From Mycteria americana (lineage: Eukaryota > Chordata > Aves > Ciconiiformes > Ciconiidae), in the NCBI RefSeq assembly GCF_035582795.1, contig NC_134366.1, forward strand, positions 152,877,519 through 152,941,518: a DNA stretch of 64,000 nucleotides, read 5' to 3'. Numbering within the stretch: the first letter of the stretch is position 1; every line of letters begins with the position of its first letter. The translations under genes were made by a program, and so were the position numbers. Below the pieces are notes generated by a model that worked only from the letters and a program-made list of their open reading frames with translations, ran no database searches and was not told where the DNA came from. This document shows positions 1-11,200 of this stretch, piece after piece.

Positions 1-1156
1 TATCTATAATTTAGGTCAAGCTATAATTTAGGTTAGAACCACAAAATGCAGTGAATTTTGCTAATAAGCTATTTTGGAAGGTATTGGAATACTTGTACTT
101 CAGTTTGCTTCAGAATAACTTCTTAGTGAGATGTAATATTCCTGTTTATATTGTTTCTAAGCTTTGTTATAGTTAAGAAATATAGGGATATATGTATTTT
201 TATTTTGTTCTTAAGAAATACTTAAAGGGAAAACATGGAACTAAGTTGTTTTACTACAGAAAGAAATTCTGTAGTTGCTAGTTAATGCAAAACAGTCCAG
301 AGCCCAGAGAAGTGAGAAGCAGAAAAGCCTGCTTTATCTTTCTGTGTATGTGTCTGTGTATAGTGGCAATGGCAATTGCAAGTTTAGTGCCCAGTTGTGG
401 TGGTAGAGTGTTTTTTTGGTTTTTGTTTTGCTTTTTTTAAAGTAAGTGTCTTGCTGCCCTACTGACCTCTGAAAACCTTCCCCCATGTGCCTTGTCCTTA
501 CCCTGGTTGGATTTGTCATTGGTAGTCCCATCAACTTCGAACAGCTAGTATGAAGGTTCACAACTGAATATGTATTACAGTATATTGCATGTGTAGGGGT
601 AAATGAGGGTGAAGAATTTGCAAATATACTCATGCTTTTGTTGCAAATATATTGAATGTTTAGATGATGAGTAATTCGGCTCATTGAGCAGTTGCACGGC
701 CTGCGATCTGAACTGATGCCTGGCTAGTTTAGCTTGACGTGGGTGATGCAGGTCTGGCCCGCCGGGGTCTGCACTGCACAGGCATCTGACTGTTGGCCAG
801 TCTGTCCCTGAGCCACTGGAGTTTACAGCACAGCATTTTTAAGATCAGCTGCCATCTGACTTTGCCTTCTAAATTATGATGCTTCAGGTGCTGACCGGTC
901 GGCAGCTCCCACATGCCTACGGCTGAGGGAGGAGCAGACTGCTGGGAACAGTTCAGGTTATCAACCCTTGCAAGTTAAGCTGTCCCCATGCTTTGTTCAG
1001 AGCCCTAAAATAACTTGTTGCCTTTGAAAGTCCAAATGCATGCATTGCCTTTGCTGTTCAACTGAAGGACAAAGATGAAAGCTCATATCTTTGCAAACAT
1101 CTTTCACTGCAGAACAGCATTGTTTGGTCCACTTGCTTGTTTACTACATTTTTCTT

Positions 1157-1181
1157 CCCCCCCCCCCCCCCCCCCCCCCCC
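1157..1181. repeat. Poly(C) tract, 25 C
   Basis: An uninterrupted run of 25 C, preceded by a T-rich pyrimidine stretch and followed directly by AG. Homopolymer length in an assembly may be inexact. Confidence 0.95.
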
Positions 1182-2839
1182 AGCTCCTTGAACTCCAGAT
1201 TGTCCTTGGGTAGGAAACTTAAACTATTTGTGACTTTTAAACTACTGGGGTAACCTGATTTCTACTCTGACAAAAGATTTCATTCTTACCTCTGTACATG
1301 CTAGACTGATTACATTTAAAAAACTTTTGACAAGCTTTTAAATTAAACATGATTGTATTTGCCTTAATTCTCTTTTGAAAGCTGTAGAAAGTAATGCTGC
1401 TTTGTTTAAAAACAGCTTATTAAAATAAGTCAAATTCATGTACTTTCAGTACTTTTCTTTTACTTGTCAAATTAGCATGCACTAATGATGCGTATTAAAT
1501 TTATATATATTCATATCTGAAATATTTTATTCCTATCAGTGGATTTTAGTCCTGAAAAACTTTTGTCTTAGAGGAGTTACCCATATAATTTTGACTGAGG
1601 GTAGAAAATAGATTATGACTGATACTTGCTGCTGGCAGCAATAGTCAGTTATTACCCACAGCTCGGGTAGTGACATGCAGTATTTGGGCCCCCCCTAAAT
1701 CAATGTCAAATTAGTTCATACCATCTTCATTGGTAGTTTAAAGGATAGTTGACATTGCACTAATGTTCATAAGCTGCACCCACATTTCTGTTTTGCAGTG
1801 CTGCTGTTGAAGTAGCAACTTCTAGCAGACATGTAGCAACAAGACACTTAAACTGCCTTAGCCTCCTGCAAAGTAGTTTCTAAATCCTTACATACCGACT
1901 TAAAAGTGTCTTTAACTTGCCTTTGATCTAAATCCATCAATACAGCATCCAATTGGAAGAACCTGGTCTTTTCTCAACATTGCTTTGAATCTATTCAAAC
2001 CCAAAAATTTCATCCTTCATTTAGTTTCATGTGTTAGGACGTTTATTTATCGTGACTTAATTGTGCATGAATTAAGAGTCAGAGTTTCTTGGTAGCTGAG
2101 TCACTGTGGCCATGAGCAAATTATCACCCTTGCCAGCCCATCTGGGAATTGTATGAAGGCATTAATCTCTCTGGGTATGATGCTAATCTCGTTCGCATCC
2201 AGTCGGGAATAGCTCTATTGAAACAATAGTGTAGGATTAAATCAACCGTGCCATACTTGTTTCACTGTTTTTAATTGAAACAGATTATCATTATAAAAGT
2301 GGCTAAAGATACTGTGAAGATTAATTGTTAGTACAGCTCTGTGAGTATAAAAAGTAATTACTGCCTATTCTTTTGAGACCATTTATATACATCATGGCTG
2401 ACAGTGGCTGTGTTTCCTACATATCACATATGAAAGTGTATACGTAAAATATATTGTGTTTAGTTTTTGAGGTTGTACTTTCATTCTGTAATGACACTTA
2501 CTGGACAGTAGTTGTGTTTGAGTCTGGTGCTGTAAATTATTAATCATTATTTATTAATCATTAAGGTGAAGTGTTACTTCCTATAAAGCAGGTAAATAGT
2601 TTCATGAATAACAATGTGTATCTTTAATATAGAGGGGAATCTGGGGTACACGGTATGATTGTAGTAGTATGATTGTAGAAACTGAGATTTAAGCCCGTGT
2701 TTGCTTCCACGATTGAGATAGACAGTTATGTAAGTGACAAGGTTGTAAGGTTGTTGCTTTAGGTCACAAGATTCGTATCAAATCATGAAAGGGGTATCAT
2801 TGCTTAACAGTGAGACAGCTGGTGTCTCTCATTGTTTAA

Positions 2840-2874
2840 CTTAGTTAACCTCAGTGTTAACTAGGTTAACTAAG
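2840..2874. repeat. Inverted repeat with 12-bp perfect arms
   Basis: The left arm CTTAGTTAACCT (2840-2851) and right arm AGGTTAACTAAG (2863-2874) are exact reverse complements separated by 11 bases. Each arm contains GTTAAC, the core of HNF1-type half sites. No function is implied by the sequence alone. Confidence 0.85.
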
Positions 2875-4779
2875 CTAAATGTTGTAACTTGGTAGCTAGA
2901 CCTCAGTGGTTAGGCGAGTAGGTTGTTACTGTCTTAAATGACTGGCTCCAACGGCTGAACAAAGGCTGTTATCCTTTGTATATCTCAACAATTCAAGATA
3001 TTTCCTGTCTCTTACAGTCAAGGTTTACCATAGCTGATTGTAACAAAGACCTTGATATTTTGATCCACTGTTTTCTATATTATTTAAATATTTCTGTGAC
3101 ATTAATCAGCAGAGTTCAGGAGAACATTTTCACTTACTCGTTTTGACATATGTTATCATACATCCCAATCCTAGAGACATCTCATAATTTCCGGTAATAC
3201 TCTTCTCTAGGGTAAAACTGCGATGAGGTAGGACAGAGCATCTGCACTGTCTGCCTGGAATAATGAGCTTGTTTCTGTTGTGTCTTGGACTTGTAAGCCT
3301 GCTAAGCACAAAACAGAGAAGCATGCTGAGCACGAGATTCACATGCAGTTCTAGGTTGCAATTTGCTTGTTGGCAAAGCACGTTCAAGAGCATGTTTGCA
3401 CCTAGCCATTTATTCTGTATGCTGCACCACTTGTTTTCACTCGTCTCAGTTGTGTTATTGTTTGTAGGACCACACCATAACTGGATTTCTGAGATATCCA
3501 GAGGCAAAAAGCCAGACTAAAGTATAACATAGACATACTTTGTAAAGAACCTAGGATTTACTAAGTAAGGTGTTGGTGTTTTGTTCAGCACAGAGGATAT
3601 TCCTCTCCCTGGCTAGTGATGCTCTGCTGCCTTTGATTGTTTGGCTGTATTCACAGCCCACAGCGGGTACATGTATGCTTCACGGGGTTCAGTTCAGACC
3701 ATTTTGCACTGGGAGGTTTCTGTACAGGGCACGTGCCCCTCTCATACTCTGCACGGACAACACAGTGGAATGTTGGCATTTCACAGCCCTTAGTTCTTCA
3801 CTGCTGTTGCTTGAGGCAGTGCTTCTGTGGTTGTTACAGACTACATCATCTTTGGCTTTACAGTTGTGATTAGTTTGTTGGGGGCTTTTTTGGTAGATTG
3901 TTAGTATGTTCTAGTTTTCCTTATATTTACTGGGGTTTTTTTCCCATTGGCAGGAAGATGAGAATTTATATTTTAGGACTTGTGTTGGCTTTGTGAGGCT
4001 CCATTCTTGGTTTTAGAAGAGCCTGGTTTCAGTCTATTTTTAACACTGCCATCATGAAATCTGCAGATTTTCATCTCTGTCCTTCATGTGACAGGGCAAT
4101 GGTTGCTAATGCTAGGTATGCCAAGTGCCTTTTCATGTGGTTGTGCCACCTGCACATCCTGACCTTCCTGAAGAGGAGAGGAACATGGTACGAGATTCTA
4201 AATTCACTGGCTTGGTGAATCTGCAGGTTTAATCTCGGACTTGCGTGCTCAAGACATCAACACGTGCATGTGTGCAGGTTACTCAGCTAACCACTTGGGT
4301 AAAAAATGGTTGGCAGTTAGGGCACCTGTGATCCAGATAACACAGCCTTGAAGCAACCAAGTCATACTCTCAGTGAGCTTGTGATCCCAGTTTTACACTT
4401 TTTGCTTACACACTATCCTGCAGGAAGAGTGCATACTTTGGTTTTGGTGAGATTTTGCTTTTATGGTCCGTCAGGAAATGCAGACCTATTATTATCTACA
4501 ATGAAACATTTCCAAATTGGCTGGCTCGAAGCGAAGCCCACATTTAAAGATACATAATTGTTAGCAGAGTTCCAGGCGCAATTCATGACCTTTTTTGCTT
4601 TTCTTAAACAGTAAAAGTAGGCAGTTCCTGAAAATAAATTGTATTTTACAAATCTTATTTGTGTGTGCTTGAGGCAAAGTTTTACATTTTATAGAGGGTT
4701 TTTTTTGGTTGAGGGAAATCATTGCCTGTAAAATCTATTGGAGTTTTTTTTGATGGACTCAATAACTTTGTTGAAAGAG

Positions 4780-5790
4780 GTGATTCAGCCTGCATATTAT
4801 ACTTCAATTTTCAAAAAGGCTTTGACATGGTCATAACCTATCTTTTTTAAAGAAACTATGCTGGTAACCCAATGGGAACTTTCTTTTCCAATGTCTACCT
4901 AAAGAACGAGAAGAAAAGTAGGAATAAATAAATGTGTTGTCACAAAGTAGGGTATGAAATCATTAGCTGATAATTTGGTCCCATAGCAAATAAATGACTA
5001 GAGTGGTTCCCCCTAGTCATCTCTACTGAAACCTCTGACACACAACTAACTCTTAAATGACCTGGAAGAGGGGTGGATAGTAAATTTGCTAAGAAAAAAA
5101 CATTGACTAAAGAGTTGCAGAAAGGTCTTGTGATAGATGCAATTGGACAATGAAATGGTAGGTGAGATTTAGGGATGGTAAATGCAGAGTAATGAATATA
5201 GGGAAAAATAACCCCCACTATTCATACAAGTAGATGTGCACGGTATTATACTAGCTACTGTCACTCAGAAAAGGGTCTTTGTCGTCACTGTGGATAGTTC
5301 TGCGGAAATGTGAGGTCAGTGTTCAAATGTAGTCAAGGCAAATAGAAGACAAAGTATATTATGAAAGGAGTAGAATCAAAATGTAAAACATTGTTATGGT
5401 AATATATAATAATATGTAAAAGATAGCAGGATGGCAAAATGGCATGGAAAAAGTAGAGAGTAATCTGTTAACTGTCAAAACACAAACTAGGTTGCAAAAC
5501 CAGGAGTTAAAATAAGCGAATAAAATGCAGTATTTTCTCAGCAGTGCCTGATTAAATTATGCAATATAACTTACTGCTGTAGTATTTTACAGAGAGTATA
5601 AGCATAAATGGTTGAAAAAGGGATTAGATGCGTTCTAGGAAAAAAGGAGATCTGTTGGTGTTTTTTCAGCACAATGCTGGTTTTATAACCCGCTGCTCAT
5701 AAAGTTTCCTAAACCATTGATTGTTGGAAACTGGGAGGGATGTTAGCTTGTCATCTTGTACCCCCCTTGCTACCAGCCGGGGTGAGAACT
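4780..5790 (+). mobile_element. Ancient CR1/L3-type LINE remnant (reverse transcriptase part and 3' end)
   Basis: Degraded plus-strand sequence resembles the amniote CR1/L3 LINE. Near 4815 it reads as a broken 'FQKAFDMV'-like reverse transcriptase block. From about 5050 to 5350 it follows the usual order: 'atagtaaatttgct', 'gagttgcagaaaggtc', 'caatgaaatggtaggtgag', 'gtaaatgcagagtaatg', 'catcactgtggatagttct'-like text. Near 5610 there is the typical 3' segment around 'ggttgaaaaagggattagatg'. Many stops and indels show it is an old, dead copy. Boundaries are approximate and the subfamily is a judgement from memory. Confidence 0.55.
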
Positions 5791-8003
5791 GCATGTTTGG
5801 TCTGACTCGGAAGGTCTGCTTGTGTTTTCAGAACACCAAACCTCCTGCTCTTAGCTTGTGCTCATGCTTTCAGATGTCAAAAGGCAAATATTTTTAGCAA
5901 GGTGAAAGAAATACTGCAAGAACAAATTACTTGTCAGCCAAGTCCTTGGATTTCTATTCTGATTACATTACAGGCTGAGCATAGCTTCCTTCCTGCAGTT
6001 TTGCATTTTTGCATTTATCTGTTAGGGTAGTTTTGCACTTAAATAAAATATGTTCTTTAAACAACAGTATTTAGACAATGACAATATGCTGTAGTAAAAC
6101 TCTTGCAAGCGTTTACTTTTCGCTTGTCGTTATCTACCTCTAATATACAGTATTATTGTGTAGTGATTCTTGTGATATTTTAGCTTTTAAGTGTCTTCAT
6201 AAAACAGGAATTCTGTTAGAATGGAAAGGTTGGGTTTATGTCCTGACTTTCTTCACCAGACATCGCTTTCTCTATACTCATTTTCTGTATCAAGGGAGCG
6301 AACTTATGATATGTAAAAATATCTCTTTAGATAAAGTTGGTTTCATAGATATGAATATTGCTTAGTTGTTTGTTTGGGTTTTTTTAATTCTTACTTTCTA
6401 GAGGAAATATTGCTGTTTTACCTAAGTCTGTAAAAGTTCTTAACTGGCACCCCAAAACTTGCTGTAGAAAATTAATTTTATTTTTTATCAACTGAGATGA
6501 GCTGTGGGTGATAAAAAGGAAGAATTCATAACAACCGAGACCATTTCTACAAGACTTAATTTCAAAGGTAAACTCAATTTCTATAGGAGATGTATATGAC
6601 TACCCAGGCTATTATCTTTATTTTAGCCTAAGTGCCAGGAAGAACAGAGCTAACATAAATTAAACATTGGAGCAAAGAAAATTTAATTGAAAAGAAAACA
6701 AACATCATAATTGTGCAAAGGAAATTTAATTCATTTAGAGTTAACTCCTGAGTGTTTTTTTCATCTGAAGCGGTGTAGCATTTAGAAAATAATCCAATTT
6801 ATGGAACTGGAGCACATTATACCAGAGCTATGCTTCTCTCCTTGTCATAAAATACTCAAGTCTTGGGTTCCTGAGAAGGCAGCTCCAGAGCAGAGTGCAG
6901 AGGGGGGATCGATCAGACTTCTGTGCGCCTGCTGTAATGGCATCTGCAGATGCAGCACGCAGCCAGAGTGCTCTGAAGGATGGTGCCAACATTTTTTTGG
7001 TTTTTCATAAAGGTTTTTCTGTTATTCTTGCTCTGCCTTATCTTCTCCCTTCCCCCCCTCCCCACACATTCCTATGTTTATTACAAAGGTCCCTCGAGGA
7101 TTTGTAGATATTCCATTTTTAAGGGAATTCCATTTATCAATGTCTTTCCTTTTAAACTCCATGCTCAGTAGCAAGACTTGCTCTTGGACTATGGGTGTGT
7201 ATGTATTTGGGATACTTAAAAGCTGACAAAATAAGGATGCTATTCTGAGCTCAGAAGTTAATCCTTCCTTTACCAGTCATTGGTTGAATATTTGAGATAC
7301 ATAGCTGTTAATGGCAAAGAATTTAATAAAATTCTTACTAAATAAAAATCTTACTAAAAATTCTGCCTTCTTCAAAAACTTTGTGTTCCTATTTATCAGC
7401 ACATTTCAAAGTGTGTTAAATACTGTTTCAGCTTTGCTGATGCATGAACTTGACTATTTACGTGTGATATGGAGATTCCTTTTGCTTGAAATCCAAGAAG
7501 CATTTTATCAAAAAGCCTACATAAAAAGGCTGTTGTGATCCTGCACAGTGATTTCACCCTCAGCCATGGGTTAGTTCACTTAGGACTGAAAATGTACTTT
7601 AACAGGAACTACAGGTACAGACCGCCTTTAAAAATCTCAGGGTGCTTACTCAGAAGCTGACTGGTAAGCATAGGAACTTAATGTTTTACCCTATTTTTTA
7701 AAAATCTTGGGCTTTCATAATACCTTTCAGATTTCTAATATTGTCAAACAGGAAAAATCAGGTTTGAAGAGTTACAGATTGGCCAAGATCCTGGGGCAGG
7801 GGCTGGGCTAGAAGTGCTAATGGAGCTTCTCACTGCTCAGGCCACCAGGTTTTCCTCTTCCACAACTGCTGAGCAAACACTATTTTCTACTATCTTTTCA
7901 AACCTACAGGGGAACAAATGTGAGCCATAGTGATGAAAGTTAGTTTTGACACCTTGAATTATCTTTTTGAAATTCCTAACCAAAGCCTTTTTCTTCCCCG
8001 TAG

Positions 8004-8200
8004 CCTTTTCTTACGCTTATGAATCTTCACTGTTCACCGGACGTCCACACATTTCTGTGCAAAGCCTTTGTCCCGGCCTGCCTGGAGCAAGTTCATGTGA
8101 TTCACCCTTGTCGAAGCCTCTGTGAGAAAGTGTATTCTGACTGTAAGCAGTTGATGGACACTTTTGGAATCACATGGCCGGAAGAGCTGGAATGTACCAG
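8004..8200 (+). CDS. FZD6: FZD6 coding exon: cysteine-rich domain
   Basis: The acceptor is pyrimidine-rich ending cccgtag, and the donor is CAG|gtgggg. The exon begins in phase 0 and ends after two bases of an Arg codon. It encodes the middle of the frizzled cysteine-rich domain, with the conserved [24 protein letters not shown] and WPEELEC blocks. Cysteine spacing matches the family. An exon of this kind is the first FZD6 exon detectable in the window. Confidence 0.95.
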
Positions 8201-11200
8201 GTGGGGTATTTTTCATGTTGACAGGTGGTGGGGGTGATATTTTCATATTTGGCCTAGACTGAGTTGAAAATCTGAGGCAGGATGTTAAATATCACCTTGC
8301 TGTAGCATACTTATCACTGGTGACCCTACAGTGCTTATGCATAGGACTGTTTTTTTATTAAAACTTTTTCATTATTCAAATGATCACCTGCATTTCCTGC
8401 TTGTGACTTTTTTGCAACAAAGTTCTGCAGCAGTTCTTTTCAGTATTCAGATCCCTGCAAAAAGAAGCTTTTTACTCTAAGCTTCTTAAAACTTAAAATA
8501 TTGAATGTTACAGCATAAATTTTGCTTTAGTTTCTGATCTCTAAACTAGGGATGATTATACTTACTTCATGGGGGTTTTATAAATAATTGCTCATAAAGT
8601 AATGAAATATAGAATATTCTATATCTGAATGGACACAGAGCATTAAACGGTAGAAGCCTTATCTTACTCCTAACCACTTAAATGTGCACATTCAAGCTTA
8701 TGTTGCTTTTCCCATACTGCCTGCCAAAAGTCTTTTTAAAATTTCACCTTTTTCTCAAAGATGTTCACGTGTCTGTTCCAGAGAGAAGACAGTTAATACT
8801 ACGTTTAGGGGAAAGACGAGTCTATATAAATTAAATGGAAACCACTGGAAACACTCCAGTGTAATCTTCTTGAGATTCTGACCTTCAACGGCAGATATTT
8901 ATAAATTATTAAGTCCAGTTTTTTGGTTTTTTTTTTTTTGAACACACGTCAGGGCAAGAAGTACAGGGAAGGAGCAGAGACTGGAAACTCAAATCATTTT
9001 TCTAACCTGCATGCAGTTGCTAATCTGTGATAGGGCTGAGGGAGAGCTGGGACAGTAGTCCCGTGCCATGATCTCTGGTAGAAATCGGTATCGGGGTGAA
9101 TATGACAGATGGCATAAATGCTGTTTCCCTTAGTTCTGCAGAAAAATTGAAGTTGTGGGGTTTTAAAACAAGAAGGCAACGACTTTTCCCATCTAGTATG
9201 AGCTTCTAGGCAACAGTAGTGTCACTCAGCACAGCAAATGTCTTCAAGAATTGTTTTGGAAAATTACAAGTGAATCCAGTTACTCAATATATCTTTCAAA
9301 CGACATTATAAATCAGATCACATTTTTGCAGGAATCACTGCAGGTTTAAATTATTCTATTACTGCTAGCATTTACTGAAAATGAACCTGCTCTCTTCATA
9401 TGTGACATGATGTCTTCTCAATAGCCGATACAGAGAAGTCCATGTCATGCAGGATGTTCTTACAACAGCAGACATCCTGCTGCTGGAGCCCATGGAAGAG
9501 GAGCTGGCATGAGGGTGGGCAGTAACCAGAATCCTGAGATTCACGCTCTTCTATTCTTACAGACATACATAATGCCTATTAAGACACTGATGAATAAAGT
9601 TTGCACTGTTCCCGTGCATGCTGGTCCGGCCTATGGTTAATGAAAGAATCTGCTACAGAATAGGTTTTCTTAATGATTAGTCTGGATTTATTTGGACAGT
9701 ACGATGATGCAGAGAAACAAAGAACTGAAGGGGGTTTTTTAGCTCAAGCTGAGCTTGTAAACTGACATTGAGGGACTCTTATAATAGTGTTTGACAAAGA
9801 ATGTTTTGAGATAACAGAATCTTACTTTAAAAACTAGAATGCAAAACTTGTTCTTTTTAAATATATGCTTAAACTTGGAATGCATATAAATATAAATCCC
9901 ATTTTGAGTAAATGCTTACCTGTTTGAGTTATACTTACATAATCTAGTTTGAAGATATGTCCAACACTGCTAATACTATATTAACCATATAAAAAGGTCA
10001 CATACTGTGTCCAATTAAACCCTTGAGCAACTGAGTCTAGAGCAATTTTTAAATGAACACTATGGAGCTAGAAAAAAAATTGCTAAAATAGTGATAATTT
10101 TTTACAATGTGTATATTTTTTGCTTTTGTGTTTTTCAGGTGGGTAGTTTTATTGTTGTCAACAATGAAATATCACTATAACACAAAAAATTACAATAATA
10201 ATCATATACTGGTCATCAGTTAATTCTAGATACTGTCAGCCTCCTTTGTTTGTTGGTTGAAGCTTGCATTTTGACAAGATCATTTGCTCTCTCCAGCAGT
10301 CTATTGCTATCCAGATTTAAAAAAACTACTGTAAATATTTTTACGTACAGATGTAAAAGTTGAGTAGAATTTAAGACTCCAGTTGCTATTTGAGTGGTGT
10401 TTCATAAGCAATACAACAACAGGTAGAGAACAACAGTGAAATAGCTGTGTTTGAATAGTCTTCTAAACTGAAAATATTTGAAGTCTGTTTTTTAAAATGC
10501 CACCTGATTTTTTTCACATAATGCACATTTTGCATTATCTATAGAATTTGACAGTGCTTAAAATCAGATTTTTTTCTTATTTCTAAGAAATAATTATAGT
10601 TGAGAATGAGGGTATTAAGATATTTCCTCTTCTGTTTATTTACGTAGACTAGTCAATTGTGATGAGACTGTTCCTGCCACTGCTGCTGTAACCACAAACG
10701 TACATGGAACTCGGAAGACCCCAGGCCAGACCCGAAGGGATTATGGGTTCTGGTGTCCCCGACACCTACACACTACCAATGGACAAGGCTACAAGTTCCT
10801 AGGAATTGATCAGTGTGCACCCCCATGTCCCAATATGTACTTCAAAAATTATGAATTGGATGTTGCAAAAAGCTTCATTGGAATAGTTTCCATCTTTTGT
10901 CTTTGTGCTACACTTTTCACATTCCTGACTTTTCTGATTGATGTTAAAAGGTTTAGGTACCCAGAGAGGCCGATCATATATTACTCTGTCTGTTACAGCA
11001 TAGTCTCTCTAATGTACTTTATTGGATTTTTACTTGGGAACAGAACTGCCTGTAACGAGGCAGATGATAAGTTAGAAATTGGTGAAACGGTTGTTCTTGG
11101 CTCCCAAAACAAAGCCTGTACCGTCCTTTTCATGGTTTTGTATTTTTTCACTATGGCAGGAACTATATGGTGGGTGATTCTTACAATCACTTGGTTCCTT

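Larger units (their letters stand above)
1..8003. other. Noncoding upstream part of FZD6 locus (probable intron)
   Basis: No exon could be supported here. The first recognisable FZD6 exon begins at 8004 within the cysteine-rich domain, so the exon encoding the start codon, signal peptide and roughly the first 59 residues should lie upstream. I looked for the conserved N-terminal frizzled segments (a Cys-Glu-Pro-Ile motif and a His-Tyr-Asp-Gln motif) and did not find them. Open frames up to 125 codons in this stretch resemble no protein I know. The stretch does hold a poly(C) tract, an inverted repeat and an old CR1 LINE remnant, listed separately. Whether a noncoding 5' exon lies here cannot be judged from sequence alone. 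Confidence 0.6.
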
